Positions 50,826 to 60,948 are shown, numbered from the stretch's first letter. The stretch: DNA of 64,000 nt from Planctomycetaceae bacterium (GCA_012719125.1 JAAYAY010000378.1:1-64000), one strand, 5' to 3'. Notes: a model not told the origin generated them from the sequence alone. A program made the numbers and translations.

Positions 50826-53339
50826 TCATGCACCGTTCCTGGCTCTGGCGATGTCGGCGAGTGCGTCGGAGGTGAGGCCGAGACCGGTGTGCCACCGCTC
50901 CCGCCCGCTGTGGACACGGCGACGTTCGTCGTCAATCCGTGGAACCGCCGCCCGCAGTTTCTTGCCGAAATCTGCAACACTGCCCCGCATGTGGCCGTTG
51001 TCATCGCACCACCGGTGCCAAGCCAGTTGCAGATCGTTTCGACGCACTTCCTTGCCGTCTCCAACCTCGCAGCACTCGTCCAGAAATGCCTGCACAGGCG
51101 ACGACAGGTAGACGAAATCCCGCAGAATCTTGTCGCCCGCAGCCGGATTCTTGAACCGTCCGGCGTCCTTTAGTAACCGAACCCCTTCCAACGCCCAATT
51201 AGTAATGCCCGGAATCTCCGCTAATAGCCGGTCCACCAGGTCAAAGTCCTCCTTGCCTTCGTAGGTGTTGAAGTACGGCAGGACTAATAACCGAGACCGC
51301 ATGGCTGCCGAAGAGTCGGACAAGCGGGGCAGTTCGTTCACCGCAATGGTAAACCGGACCTTCAAGGCCACGCTTGGCAACGCCGCCAAACCCTTGCGGT
51401 CCACGGCCTGTTCCGACCCGCCCGAAATCGCCTTCAACCGTTCCAGAACCAGGGACGTGTCGCTGTACTTGCCAAGGTGGCCCTCGTCGATCAACGCCGC
51501 CAGCTTGCCGACCAACGGCTCCAGCCCGAACCTTCCGCCCAACGAGGCCAGCGACGAACTGGCGACGTTGTGCTTGCCAAGCAACTCCGACATCACCGCC
51601 ATGGTCGTCCCTTTGCCACTTCGTGGCGGGCCGATCAGCAGGGCCAATTTGTGTTGCCGGTTGTCAGAAACCAGGTTGTAGCCGAACCACTGCTGGAGGG
51701 CCTTGACTCGCTCCTGGTCACCATCGAAGACCTGATCCAAAAACTCCAGCCATCGTGGGCAGACGGCATTCTGGTCGAAGCCGTGCGGCAGGCAGTTGCA
51801 GGAGAACCAGTTCGGCGTGTGATCCAGCAGGGTCACCGAACCAGCCAAGTATTCCTGCACATCTAGCAGGCCGTTGGCAAAGGCGATGACGTTCGTCGGA
51901 TCAGGCAGATCAGCCGATTCGAGCCAACAAGGCGGCTCAACTGCCGACGTGTGGTTGGCAACGGCTTTGAGTGCATCGAGAACGCTGGTCACTGCTGGGC
52001 GGTTCGGCTGGTATCTTTCCAACCGCCTCTTGTTCTTGCCGCAGGGCTTCGACCAGCGGCACTTGGCGAGCCATTTCCAGGTTCGGGCTCTGATGTCGTC
52101 GTCGCTGAACAGTTCGTACCGCTGGCCAGTCCAGCGATACCAGCAGCCGTGATGGTGGACGAGGGTTTTGCCGTCGAACTCCGACTGGAAGAACTGGGCG
52201 GCTGTATCCAGTTGGTCCTTTGGTGAAATCACGACATCGACAGATTTGGCGGCGTGGTGGATGAGGTGGTCGTCGAACGGCACCACGATGTCATCGACGT
52301 TGGCCTCCAACTCGCCGAGATCACGGCAAGCGTGCAGCCGGTCACCAACTTCGCCGCCGTACACGTGCGTCAGGCACCACTCGATCTTCCGGCTGATTTC
52401 ATCTTCGGTCCAGGGCCACCAGCCGCCGCTGGCATCAAGCTGATCAGTTTTCTGGCCCCACTCGGCCAACATTTCCAGCACGGTGTCGGCAGGCAGGGCG
52501 AACCCGTAAAGCAATCGCATGGTCAGGGCCGTGCAAGACCGGTCGGCACCGGTGCCTTCCTGCGTGCCGGGGACGGCCTCAAGGTAGATCCGTGCTTGCC
52601 GTTCCCGTTCCGCCGCCGACACCTCGACTACCGAAATCAAGTCGTCGTGGTCGGTGGCGTCGATGGAGGCAGAAACCACGACGGTTGTTCGGCGGCTTGT
52701 GGGCCTACCTGCATGTTCACAGATGAGCCAGCCAGGGTCGTAGACCGGACACTGCATCAGGAGATCCAGTGTCCACGGGACTTCTTCCCGGTATAGCTGG
52801 CTGGTCGCCGGGTGGATCGAACCGGGGGCCATGATGTAGCCGCCGTCGCCTCGCACGTCGAGGTTGTACTGCCTGCCGCCGATCCAGGTCTTCTGGCGGT
52901 TGCCGATGTACGGGATGTCTTCTACCCGTGGCCTCCGATAGACTCGATGCACCCCGCCGCTGCCGGTGACTTGCATCATTGGCGTCGGCGGGAAGTGTCG
53001 TCTGGCCACGTCGTCAGCTTCGTCGTCATCGGAGTCGATGGCAACGGTCCCTGGATTGCTGGCAGACCACGGGGCTGCACCGGTCAGCAGGGCGAAGTTC
53101 AGAATTTTCGCTTTCCAGAGATTTTTTCCGTCCTTGGCTGGGAAGCTCCCTCGCATCCATTCTTTTATTTCTGCGACGGCGACTCGCTGAGTCTGGTACG
53201 CCTTCCATTCGATGCACGGCTTTTTGCCGTTCATCGGGATCAGGTTGAAGCCCAGGCCGTAGAGACGGACGAGGATTTCGGTTCTTTGGATTTTTGTTTG
53301 GTCGTCGAGCAAAATGCTCGTTTGGTTACTATCATACAT
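50826..53339 (-). CDS. Prim-Pol/SF3 helicase replication protein (D5/P4-type)
   Basis: The 837-residue protein has an N-terminal primase-polymerase domain: FNLIPMNGKKPCIEW, the catalytic GTVAIDSDDDEAD with Asp102/Asp104, GSGGVHRVYRR with His131, and LDVRGDGGYIMAPG. The C-terminal D5-type SF3 helicase has Walker A LLIGPPRSGKGTTM (570-577), Walker B AALIDEGH (614-621), and VAVNEL and RSRLLVL (sensor and arginine finger). Such proteins start replication of phages, P4-like satellites and plasmids. AAGGAG precedes ATG 53339. It is close to the TGGWCCA repeats and the excisionase-like gene. Confidence 0.92.
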   Translation of the reverse strand: MYDSNQTSILLDDQTKIQRTEILVRLYGLGFNLIPMNGKKPCIEWKAYQTQRVAVAEIKEWMRGSFPAKDGKNLWKAKILNFALLTGAAPWSASNPGTVAIDSDDDEADDVARRHFPPTPMMQVTGSGGVHRVYRRPRVEDIPYIGNRQKTWIGGRQYNLDVRGDGGYIMAPGSIHPATSQLYREEVPWTLDLLMQCPVYDPGWLICEHAGRPTSRRTTVVVSASIDATDHDDLISVVEVSAAERERQARIYLEAVPGTQEGTGADRSCTALTMRLLYGFALPADTVLEMLAEWGQKTDQLDASGGWWPWTEDEISRKIEWCLTHVYGGEVGDRLHACRDLGELEANVDDIVVPFDDHLIHHAAKSVDVVISPKDQLDTAAQFFQSEFDGKTLVHHHGCWYRWTGQRYELFSDDDIRARTWKWLAKCRWSKPCGKNKRRLERYQPNRPAVTSVLDALKAVANHTSAVEPPCWLESADLPDPTNVIAFANGLLDVQEYLAGSVTLLDHTPNWFSCNCLPHGFDQNAVCPRWLEFLDQVFDGDQERVKALQQWFGYNLVSDNRQHKLALLIGPPRSGKGTTMAVMSELLGKHNVASSSLASLGGRFGLEPLVGKLAALIDEGHLGKYSDTSLVLERLKAISGGSEQAVDRKGLAALPSVALKVRFTIAVNELPRLSDSSAAMRSRLLVLPYFNTYEGKEDFDLVDRLLAEIPGITNWALEGVRLLKDAGRFKNPAAGDKILRDFVYLSSPVQAFLDECCEVGDGKEVRRNDLQLAWHRWCDDNGHMRGSVADFGKKLRAAVPRIDDERRRVHSGRERWHTGLGLTSDALADIARARNGA

Positions 53340-53407
53340 TAGACTCCTTCTCCGGCATGGCAGTCTGTCCCAGCCGGATGGTTGGTAAAAAGGTGAATGT
53401 TCTCAGA

Positions 53408-53436
53408 CCACCCGTGACCACAAATCACGGGTGGTT
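53408..53436 (+). terminator. 11-bp hairpin overlapping the excisionase stop
   Basis: ACCACCCGTGA (53408-53418) pairs perfectly with 53426-53436 and is followed by TTTCTTATTT on the + strand. The right arm overlaps the stop of the gene at 53425. It may separate the excisionase and helicase messages or act as a + strand terminator. Confidence 0.6.
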
Positions 53437-53643
53437 TCTTATTTCAGCACACTTCCGAGTCAGAACTTCGATTTCGTCCTGCGTGTAGTAATGTCGCCTG
53501 CCAAGTTTCACTTGTGGTGTTGGTAGATAACCTGCGGTTATCGAGCGGTGCATCACTGGCACCGGAACACCGATTTGCCGTGCCGCCTCCGACACGTTGA
53601 AAAGTCTCAGTACGCTGCGTCTGACTCCTGCTGTAACGTTCAT
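53425..53643 (-). CDS. excisionase-like MerR-type DNA-binding protein
   Basis: The 72-residue protein has LFNVSEAARQIGVPVPVMHR, then SITAGYLPTPQVKLGRRHYY and TQDEIEVLTRK, the winged-helix fold of excisionases and helix-turn-helix 17 proteins. GAGGAAAC precedes ATG 53643. It lies 85 bases upstream of the Prim-Pol helicase gene and is the likely regulator of that module. No integrase is adjacent. Confidence 0.8.
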   Translation of the reverse strand: MNVTAGVRRSVLRLFNVSEAARQIGVPVPVMHRSITAGYLPTPQVKLGRRHYYTQDEIEVLTRKCAEIRNHP

Positions 53644-53831
53644 GGTTTCCTCCCGAAAAAATGTTCCAAAGTAAAGTAGTGTCGCCGCCATAATTTTCGT
53701 GAAGCATTTTCGGAATTCGTCAAAGATTTTTTCTGCCGTCCATTGGCCTACGGGGGAAGCCAAAGAAACACTTGACTGGCACTCAGGGTCTTGGGATGAT
53801 GTTTCGAGAATGGTGGGATCAGGGGGAGTCG

Positions 53832-54296
53832 ATGACAAAAGATAGAATCGAGTCTGCTAGGGTCCGTCGATTGGTACGGGCCAAGCCGAAGGAGTGTTTC
53901 ATCAATGCCATGCGGGTGGTCTGGGATGTCCCGGAGTACGAGGACGCCGATTACGTTGAAGGCGTGATTGTCACTTTGGGAGATCTGGTCACCGAGCATG
54001 GCTGGGTCGAAATGGACGCCGTGATCGTGGACCCCACACTGCTGGAGGACGACGTTGTTTACTTTCCGGGACTCCGGTTCACAGGCGGTCCCGGCATCTC
54101 GAAGGCGATTGAACTTCCGAAACCGAGATATGCCCAAGATTTGCCGATCCTGAATCGGTTTGGGTGCGAAGGCATCAAATGCCCGGAGTTCCTGGCGGCA
54201 TGGATTGCTGCGTATCGCCACGTTGGAATGGAGGAGATGGCGAGGTGGTACGAGGAACGCAAGCGAAGATTTGCAGCAGAAAAGGTGGCCGTCTGA
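53832..54296 (+). CDS. NlpC/papain-fold-like protein of unknown target
   Basis: The 154-residue protein begins MTKDRIESARVRRL (GGGGGAG before ATG 53832). It has KECFINAMRVVWDVPEYEDA, DYVEGVIVTL, then VTEHGWVEMDAVIVDPTLLE. An N-terminal Cys-x-x-N, a YVEG strand, an HxW and a DP-T ending is the pattern of papain-like (NlpC/transglutaminase-like) domains, with Cys near 22, His near 56 and Asp near 67. The target could be peptide or acyl; no partner was found. Confidence 0.6.
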   Translation: MTKDRIESARVRRLVRAKPKECFINAMRVVWDVPEYEDADYVEGVIVTLGDLVTEHGWVEMDAVIVDPTLLEDDVVYFPGLRFTGGPGISKAIELPKPRYAQDLPILNRFGCEGIKCPEFLAAWIAAYRHVGMEEMARWYEERKRRFAAEKVAV

Positions 54297-54331
54297 AAAG
54301 CAGATCTGCGTCACCACTCATCGGCCCGACG

Positions 54332-55387
54332 TCATTTTCCGCCCGGTGACTTCCCGTTCTTGAGGTCGCTGTAGATGGCGACGATTTCCTGGAACGGCTC
54401 GCCGTAGTAGCCCCGGTACGGTTCGCCCCGCTTCAATGTCTCGTAAAGACTCGCCTGCCGACCGTCGTGGGCTGGGTGTTCCGAATTGGCCTGGAGGATC
54501 AGCAGGTCGCTGCTGAATCCAGCCACGCCGCCGACACGGCCAGTTTGGAGGATCTCCTGGGCCGCCAGCCGATTCCGTCTCGCAGGCAGCGGCATGTTCT
54601 TGGCGGCGTCATCGTAGCCGGGGTAGCCACCCCGCTCCGTCACCGAATAGTCCCAGGCCACGACGATCAGATCCCAGGCCACCGGCATGTTCTGCTGGTT
54701 CCGATTTTCCACCCATTTCCACAGCGTCTCCGCTCCGAAGCCCTTGTCTTGCCAATCGGCATTCCTCTTGCCGTGGCACAAGCCGCTCCACGTGTCCTGG
54801 ACGGCACCCATGAACGGTGGTCCGAGCTTTTCGTCAGGCTGGATGCCGACCCGAATCAGCCCCTTGGGGTACTGTTCCGCCAGGATCTTCAACGCCTCGC
54901 CCTGGTCACGATTGCCATAGACATCGTAGACGGCCAGTTGGTAGGCGTTTATGGACTTCTGGAAGAATTGAACCAGCCGACGAAGTTGCTCCGGCGTGAA
55001 GACTGGGGTCTTCTGCTGGTCGTACATCCGCAGCACCAGCGTTGGGACAAGTGTCACGGTGTCTGGGCAGTGCCGACGCCACCAGCCAAAAACCTGCACG
55101 GCGTCTTCGACGGGGATCTCGGCGTGGTAGACGAGGTACAGCCGGTTGGCGGCGTAGGTGCTGGTCAGCAGCTTGGCGGCGTTTCGGATGTCCGGTTCGG
55201 TGGGACTTGGGGACGCCGGGAAGGCTGGTCCCCAGTAGCCTTTTTGTGCCGTGGCAGCCAGAGAGGCGTGGAGCCAAAAGGATCGTTCCAGGCTTGCCAA
55301 GTTGTGGGACTCTTCGGCCGACAGCACGATGCGGCCAGTTGTGAGCAGGACGAAAACGAGCAGCAGTTTGGGCCACGGGGTGGACAT
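54332..55387 (-). CDS. secreted protein of unknown function
   Basis: The 351-residue protein has a signal peptide (MSTPWPKLLLVFVLLTTGRI, cleavage near LSAEE). The body resembles a TIM-barrel-like fold: LYLVYHAEIPVEDAVQVFGW, VTLVPTLVLRMYDQQKTPVF and LQLAVYDVYGNRD. Glycoside-hydrolase-like beta/alpha repeats are possible, but no catalytic pair was identified. It is convergent with the gene at 53832. Confidence 0.6.
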   Translation of the reverse strand: MSTPWPKLLLVFVLLTTGRIVLSAEESHNLASLERSFWLHASLAATAQKGYWGPAFPASPSPTEPDIRNAAKLLTSTYAANRLYLVYHAEIPVEDAVQVFGWWRRHCPDTVTLVPTLVLRMYDQQKTPVFTPEQLRRLVQFFQKSINAYQLAVYDVYGNRDQGEALKILAEQYPKGLIRVGIQPDEKLGPPFMGAVQDTWSGLCHGKRNADWQDKGFGAETLWKWVENRNQQNMPVAWDLIVVAWDYSVTERGGYPGYDDAAKNMPLPARRNRLAAQEILQTGRVGGVAGFSSDLLILQANSEHPAHDGRQASLYETLKRGEPYRGYYGEPFQEIVAIYSDLKNGKSPGGK

Positions 55388-55540
55388 GGTGGCTTGCGGG
55401 CTGGCTTTGAATCGGGGGTGGGCCGATACGCATGGTTGCGGGCAGCGTGGCAGGACCGAACCGATGCCGCCACGCTGCCGTTTTACGGACAAGGCCAACA
55501 TCCGAACTCGCTCAGCAGTTAGGATGGGAATGGCCGTGGG

Positions 55541-56071
55541 TCACTTCACCCTTCGGTTGACGGAGCTTCTCGTCCTTTCCTTTCCGTCCTCGACCCAAGT
55601 CGCTTTCCACACCCACTCGTCTTTGCTCTTCTTTTCGACGACTGATTTGCCCTCAAACGTCTTGCCCTCCGTGTCGGCATACCTGAGAGTGCCCACCCAG
55701 GAGTTCTTCTCCTTGTCAATGTGGTAGCGGTACGATACGCAGATGCCATCGGAAACGTGCCAGTGCTCGACAAGCTGCTTCCTTTCCGGGTTCCAGCCAA
55801 CGATGCAGGAGCCGTGACGTTTGATGCCGTTTTCTACGGAAACGTCCGTGATTATGAGGGCGAATTTTCCTCCGGGAGCCCATCCAGTGACCTCCCGGCT
55901 CTTCTCTGGTTGCTCCACACCGTCGATCAGCAGCGTGGACTCCCATGTGCCAACACGGTACTCCATTTCCTCCAGGGCGTCCTTCGGAATCCGTGTTGGT
56001 TCCGCAGCGGCCAAAGCTGAGGCGACAGACAAACCAAACAAGACGGACAGCGAGACAGAAACGAGTTTCAT
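55541..56071 (-). CDS. secreted DUF1579-like lipocalin-fold protein
   Basis: The 176-residue protein has a signal peptide (MKLVSVSLSVLFGLSVASAL). A domain follows with YRVGTWESTLLIDGVEQPEK, GWAPGGKFALIITDVSVENG, GSCIVGWNPERKQLVEHWHV and KEKNSWVGTLRYADTEGKTF. It matches the gene at 56188 in the VGNW/GTWE start and GW.P turn. GGAGG precedes ATG 56071. Confidence 0.75.
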   Translation of the reverse strand: MKLVSVSLSVLFGLSVASALAAAEPTRIPKDALEEMEYRVGTWESTLLIDGVEQPEKSREVTGWAPGGKFALIITDVSVENGIKRHGSCIVGWNPERKQLVEHWHVSDGICVSYRYHIDKEKNSWVGTLRYADTEGKTFEGKSVVEKKSKDEWVWKATWVEDGKERTRSSVNRRVK

Positions 56072-56187
56072 GAAAAAGTCCTCCACGTGGAAAAGGAAAT
56101 TGGAACGGCGGTCAAAACCACTCGACCAGTTGAGCTTCTGCTTTGGGACGGGAGACGCTGCTGATTGCATTGCCCTGGAAAACCTCA

Positions 56188-57180
56188 TCACTTCCCAGCC
56201 GGGTGCTTCTTCCAAAGCCAGTAGTAGGTTATTTCTTTTCCATCCGGGAGCTTCCCAGTCGCTCGATAGTCGAAGCCGTTGTCGGTTCGGGTCATCTTTC
56301 CCTTGTACTCAAGCTGACCAGCCTTCGGGGACAGAGCCGTGCCTACGATATCTTGGCCTTTGTCGGAGACGATGTACTTCCCAACGGTCCCCAAGGCGTC
56401 GAACTCCCACCCGGTGGTCTTGTTCGTGGACGGATCAACTCCGATAATCGCTCGGTAGCGTCCGACAGTCAGATTAGGCTCAACAAAAACGAGGTCTGAC
56501 AAAAGAAACTTGCCGTTGAGGGTCCAGCCGCACATGGATTGCCCCACGCTTGTCTTGCCGGTAAAGGCATCGTTGCCTTCGAAAGTACAGTTGGCGGCCC
56601 ACCATCCGATGTCCTTTAGCTGTTCAGTTGCGTCCTGGGGCGTGTCGAATGTCAAGCCCGGCCACTTCTGCACCTTTGTCTTGCCCGCACGCTTGAATGT
56701 CGCTTCGGCGTTTTCGCCGTCAGCGTAGCGGATGGTCCATTTGTAGCTGTCCTTGTCGGGGAACACGAAAGTGACCGTGGCCTGTCGCTTTGAGCCCGCC
56801 GAGTCTGTGACATCCGATTTCAAGACGATCTCTTTCCCCTCGGATTTACTAAGTATGCCCAGCGAACATCCCCCGTCGCTGTGGAATCCCCAAAACTTGA
56901 CTCGCTGGTCGGCGGGGTCATGGCCAATCATCACGAGCAGCCAGAGGCCCGGTCCATCCGGTGAATCGCTGAGCATGAATCGATGTTCGATGAACCGCCC
57001 GTCCAAGGCGGGCTGCCAGGTCGCAGCGGCCTTGAATTTGGTCCCGTCGATTTCAATGTCCGTCGCTTCCCAATTGCCCATGAAGGCTTTCAGCTTGCCA
57101 AGATCATTGGGCTTGGTCGATTTCTCGACCTGACCGGCAACCAGCGGTGCCAACAGAAGGACGGCGGCGTAAGTCAACAT
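56188..57180 (-). CDS. secreted protein with two DUF1579-like domains
   Basis: The 330-residue protein has a signal peptide (MLTYAAVLLLAPLVAGQVEK). Domain 1 begins LKAFMGNWEATDIEIDGTKF with DPADQRVKFWGFHSDGGCSL. Domain 2 begins near DIGWWAANCTFEGNDAFTGK with GVDPSTNKTTGWEFDALGT and ends YYWLWKKHPAGK. The two domains suggest an internal duplication of the single-domain form at 55541. AAGGAG precedes ATG 57180. Confidence 0.75.
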   Translation of the reverse strand: MLTYAAVLLLAPLVAGQVEKSTKPNDLGKLKAFMGNWEATDIEIDGTKFKAAATWQPALDGRFIEHRFMLSDSPDGPGLWLLVMIGHDPADQRVKFWGFHSDGGCSLGILSKSEGKEIVLKSDVTDSAGSKRQATVTFVFPDKDSYKWTIRYADGENAEATFKRAGKTKVQKWPGLTFDTPQDATEQLKDIGWWAANCTFEGNDAFTGKTSVGQSMCGWTLNGKFLLSDLVFVEPNLTVGRYRAIIGVDPSTNKTTGWEFDALGTVGKYIVSDKGQDIVGTALSPKAGQLEYKGKMTRTDNGFDYRATGKLPDGKEITYYWLWKKHPAGK

Positions 57181-57400
57181 CTCGTTGCTCCTTGAAGTGG
57201 ACTGCGAAAAGACCTACCGAACTTGGCCTCATTCTGCTGGCCCGGATGCTGCGGTGCAATCTGGGGGGGAGAATTCCTTCCGATTTTTTCATGAGTCTGG
57301 TCACCCTGCCCCAGAGGGTCCGTGCGGCAGATGCAGCGACACGCCCGCACCGGCGAGCCGCCCGCTCTGCTAAAATTCGACCAACACCAGGAGCAACAGC

Positions 57401-57817
57401 ATGGCACCCGCACCCCAACCAACACAACTTGTCAGGGCCTTTGCCGTCTGGCTGGTCCTGATCGTTGCCGAGATCCTGCACGGCATCGCCCGTGGCGTCT
57501 TCCTGGTGCCGCACGTCGGCGAATTCCGGTCCAATCAAATCGGCGTGTTCACCGGCTCGATCATCATCCTGGTCATTGCCTTGATCTTCGTCCGGTGGAT
57601 CGGTGCATCCCGGACTACTGACCTGCTGGCAGTTGGATTCCTGTGGCTCGGCCTGACGTTGGCCTTTGAAGTTGCCTTCGGCCGCTTTGTCGTGGGGGCA
57701 TCCTGGGAGCGGCTGTGGGTGGACTACAACGTGCTGAAAGGCGGGCTGCTGCCGTTCGGAATGCTGGTGCTGCTGTTGTCGCCGCTGATTGCGGGGAAGG
57801 TGCGTGGATTGGGTTGA
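57401..57817 (+). CDS. small four-helix membrane protein
   Basis: The 138-residue protein has four membrane segments (FAVWLVLIVAEILHGIARGV, GSIIILVIALIFVRWIG, LLAVGFLWLGLTLAFEVAFG and PFGMLVLLLSPLIAGKV). AGGAG precedes ATG 57401. It is convergent with the glycosyltransferase gene at 57864. The gap 57181-57400 shows no gene. Confidence 0.7.
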   Translation: MAPAPQPTQLVRAFAVWLVLIVAEILHGIARGVFLVPHVGEFRSNQIGVFTGSIIILVIALIFVRWIGASRTTDLLAVGFLWLGLTLAFEVAFGRFVVGASWERLWVDYNVLKGGLLPFGMLVLLLSPLIAGKVRGLG

Positions 57818-57863
57818 ACTGATCGGCTGCCCTCGCAATCGTTTGGCCTCGGTAGATTCCTGT

Positions 57864-59099
57864 TCAGGCCCGTGTCACCCTGTCCTCAATCGCCGCTACC
57901 GCACGCCGGAGGCCATCTCGTGGCTCAAGAACTTGTGCCAGTTTGCGACAACAAGCGGCTACGGGTTCCGAAGTCAGCAGCTTATCCAGGTGGCGGGCCA
58001 CCCGTGGTCCTGTGAATCGGTCTGCCTTGATCCAGCCTCCAACGCCCAGCCAGGCGATCCGTTCCGCATTGTCGAATTGATCGTGGGCCAGCGGCATGAG
58101 GACTTGGGGGATGCCCGCTGCCAATCCCTGCGACGTGGACCCGATGCCTCCGTGATGGACGAACGCTGCCGCCGTCGGCAGAAGCACGTCGAGCGGCACG
58201 TACCGAAAGTGGACAACGGTATCTGGCAGGCGGTCGGGAATCTGCTCAGGGAATTCCGTTAGCAGAACGCCTCGCCGGTTCAGCGACCGGCAGGCTTCGA
58301 CGGCCGAGTCGAAGAACGCTCGCCCGTGCAGATTCGTCGAACCGGGGGTGAAGACCAGGGGCGGGTCGCCGTGAGCTAGGAACTCCTCCACTTCCGCCGA
58401 CAGCCCATCCTCGTTCCGGTCGTTCCAGAGGGGAAAATCCGTCTGAATCAGGTTGTTGGGCCAGTCCTCTTGCGGAGTGCTGTACCAGTCGGGAAAGAGG
58501 CAGACGATTGCATAGGGCGAGTGCCACCAGCGGGTGATCTTGCGGACAGGGGGCAGACGGAGTTCCTGCCGCCAGCCGTTGATGAATGGGCACACCACAG
58601 CGTCGATGAAGAAGCGTTCCCCGATGCGGTAACAAAGGCTCTTCAGCCAACGTGGGCCGAACAAACCGGGGAGGAGCGGCGGCTGTTTGTCGCTCCAGAT
58701 GACTGCCGGTTGGCAATGCAGGGTAATGACCGGCAGATTCAGCTTGTCCTGTGCCATCAACGCTCCAAACCCAAAGCAGTTCGTGATCCCAACGGCGTTG
58801 CCCGTCGAGGCATGATCGGCGTGGATCTCGTACTGGCGTTTCAAAACTGGGCAAAGACTCTGGAAAACATGCCGGAAGGCCCGCTGCGGGTGCCACAGAT
58901 CGGGGTTGCTGATGGACTTAGCGAATTCGTCCTCCGTGCCGAGGGCCTCGAAGGGAATCCCGTGCTTGCGTGCGAGTGGTTCGTAGTGCTGGTTTGTGGC
59001 GAACACGACCTCGTGGCCACGGAGCCGCAATTCGAGCGTCAAGCCCAGCATGGGAAAAACATCACCGGAACTGCCAAACGTCGAGCAAATGAACTTCAC
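57864..59099 (-). CDS. GT1-family (UDP-glycosyl-type) glycosyltransferase
   Basis: The 411-residue protein starts at GTG 59099 ([20 protein letters not shown]). The C-terminal donor-binding part has [37 protein letters not shown] and [20 protein letters not shown] with the conserved His-His-Gly-Gly and [15 protein letters not shown]. It resembles macrolide and sterol glucosyltransferases (MGT type). GTGA couples it to the metallophosphoesterase upstream. The acceptor is unknown. Confidence 0.88.
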   Translation of the reverse strand: MKFICSTFGSSGDVFPMLGLTLELRLRGHEVVFATNQHYEPLARKHGIPFEALGTEDEFAKSISNPDLWHPQRAFRHVFQSLCPVLKRQYEIHADHASTGNAVGITNCFGFGALMAQDKLNLPVITLHCQPAVIWSDKQPPLLPGLFGPRWLKSLCYRIGERFFIDAVVCPFINGWRQELRLPPVRKITRWWHSPYAIVCLFPDWYSTPQEDWPNNLIQTDFPLWNDRNEDGLSAEVEEFLAHGDPPLVFTPGSTNLHGRAFFDSAVEACRSLNRRGVLLTEFPEQIPDRLPDTVVHFRYVPLDVLLPTAAAFVHHGGIGSTSQGLAAGIPQVLMPLAHDQFDNAERIAWLGVGGWIKADRFTGPRVARHLDKLLTSEPVAACCRKLAQVLEPRDGLRRAVAAIEDRVTRA

Positions 59100-60241
59100 G
59101 GGGTCACCCTGAATTCCTTTCGGTCGAGGACTTGCCCCTCCAGGTTCTTGATTTCGACGGCCATCTTCAACGGATTCCTCGTGAACGTCATCAGGACGTA
59201 GCTGTTCTCGCTGGCTAGGAATTTCGATTTCGGGTCCGGGTACTTGTCTCCTTTGCCGCTGAGCGACGTGTTGTAGTACGTGAAGTCGTCCACTTCGGCA
59301 CGCTCGGCAAAATAGCCGAACCCGGTGATAGCGATGGTTCCACGACGCAGCAGTTTGCCCCACGAGCCGCCCACCTGCGACCGCACGCTGGCGTTGCGTT
59401 CGTTGTACAGCGTGACGACGAAACTCGGCTGAGGGCCGCCCAACAGCTTTTCGTACCACTGGTACTGGGCCGAGTCCTTGTCGAACGGATGGCACGTCTG
59501 CCATGTCGTGCCCATGTCCGAGATGTGGTTTAGGTCCAAGGCGACGAATCGCACGCCGAAGTCTGCCATGTCGAAATACCAATTCCACTCGTCGCCGGGA
59601 AGCTCGAAGAAGTCTCGGAAGGCAGTGGCGTCGATGTCGTACACGGGCTCGGCGGGCGGCTTTGGACCTCGTGGCCGGATTTCCCGGTCGTGATTTCCCA
59701 GGACCGGCATGAATGGCGTGCTGCGGAACAGGTCAGGATACCGGTCGATCAGTTCGCCGTAGGGCATCGTGCAGTCCTTCACGCCGACGCCGCACAGCCG
59801 ATGCAGGCAGTCGATGTTGTCCCCGGCTGTCAGCAGCAGATGCACGTTGTCTTGGAGGATCGCATCCAGTTTCGGCTTGCCCTGCCAATCCGCCACCACG
59901 GCGACCCGCAATACGTCCGTGGGGTACGATTTGAAGGTGGCATCACTGGATGTCTGGTCGCCGGTGGAAACGCTGTAGTGGTACGTCGTGTCCCGTTTGG
60001 CAAGTGGAATCTCGACATGATGGAGCGTGACGGTTTCCTCGACGGCGACCGTCTCCGTGTAATCCTGGCTCAGGCCATAACGGACGACGGAATTGCCCGG
60101 CTCAGTGGTTTCCCAGTTCACGACGATCTTGCTGGGGTCGCTGGTCCTGTGCGTCAGCCAAATCCGTTCGACTTGAGCCGATGCCGAAGCCGCCAAGAGC
60201 CAACCAGCAAGACCGACAATAATTCCGGGGCGTGGTTTCAT
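59096..60241 (-). CDS. secreted purple-acid-phosphatase-type metallophosphoesterase
   Basis: The 381-residue protein has a signal peptide ([20 protein letters not shown]) and an N-terminal fibronectin-like PAP domain ([35 protein letters not shown]). The phosphoesterase core has [34 protein letters not shown] and [13 protein letters not shown]. The GNHD and GDN motifs are clear; the first usual GDxG is AVVADWQG, so metal site 1 is unusual. GGAGG precedes ATG 60241. Confidence 0.85.
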   Translation of the reverse strand: MKPRPGIIVGLAGWLLAASASAQVERIWLTHRTSDPSKIVVNWETTEPGNSVVRYGLSQDYTETVAVEETVTLHHVEIPLAKRDTTYHYSVSTGDQTSSDATFKSYPTDVLRVAVVADWQGKPKLDAILQDNVHLLLTAGDNIDCLHRLCGVGVKDCTMPYGELIDRYPDLFRSTPFMPVLGNHDREIRPRGPKPPAEPVYDIDATAFRDFFELPGDEWNWYFDMADFGVRFVALDLNHISDMGTTWQTCHPFDKDSAQYQWYEKLLGGPQPSFVVTLYNERNASVRSQVGGSWGKLLRRGTIAITGFGYFAERAEVDDFTYYNTSLSGKGDKYPDPKSKFLASENSYVLMTFTRNPLKMAVEIKNLEGQVLDRKEFRVTP

Positions 60242-60369
60242 CGGTGACCTCCGCTTTCTTTTCAGCAGCAAATATCCGAGCGTCCCGGATTGTACCGCAA
60301 AGGAATTCACCTTGCTTGCGGACAATACGTGCCATCTCAATGTAGAATGGCAGAAACGGAGGTGTGCCC

Positions 60370-60807
60370 ATGTCCTTGATGCTGCTGATCGTCTTCAGTG
60401 TCTTGCTGCTGGCTGGTTTCGTCGTCGGCCTGGTGTTCTTCGTCCTATTCCTGGTCAAGTCACTGGGCGGGACCACGGGTGGCTGGGGAAAACTGGCCGA
60501 AGTGTACGGCACCAACAACCCGCCCACCGGCCATGTCACGAAGCGGGAGACCGTCCAGGTCGGGGCGGTGACTTACAAGCGGTGCGTCACCTTGGCCGTG
60601 GCCGACGAGGGGCTGTACGTTTCGATCTGGCGGAAGACAGCTTTGATCCCGTGGGCCGAATTCAAGGCCGTTGGTCAAGCAACGCTATACTGGCAAAAAG
60701 TGCCGATGTTGACAGTCGGCGAACCGCCCGTGGCGACCATGACGGTGCCCGTGGCGGTGTTTCAAGTGATGCGGGGAAAGTTGCCGGTGGGACTTGCGGG
60801 AGCTTGA
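60370..60807 (+). CDS. membrane-anchored hypothetical protein
   Basis: The 145-residue protein has a single N-terminal membrane helix ([20 protein letters not shown] with FFVLFLV), then a soluble beta-rich part with [20 protein letters not shown] and [16 protein letters not shown]. It has the outline of PH-like domain proteins (DEGLYVS.W.......IPW.E). GGAGG precedes ATG 60370. Confidence 0.65.
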   Translation: MSLMLLIVFSVLLLAGFVVGLVFFVLFLVKSLGGTTGGWGKLAEVYGTNNPPTGHVTKRETVQVGAVTYKRCVTLAVADEGLYVSIWRKTALIPWAEFKAVGQATLYWQKVPMLTVGEPPVATMTVPVAVFQVMRGKLPVGLAGA

Positions 60808-60948
60808 CGAAGGAAACGCCTCAAGGGCCGTCAAGCCTGTAATGAGGCTGAACGCAAGCTCGTCGCCATGTTCCAAGCCACATGTTGAGCGGAGGCAAGC
60901 AAGAGCGGTACAATTCGAGTTGCATCGGCGACTTCAGGAGATACGTCC

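Noticed and set aside
57104-57838. 244-codon - strand frame
   Set aside because: It is antisense to the four-helix membrane gene and low complexity (Gln/Asp/Arg).
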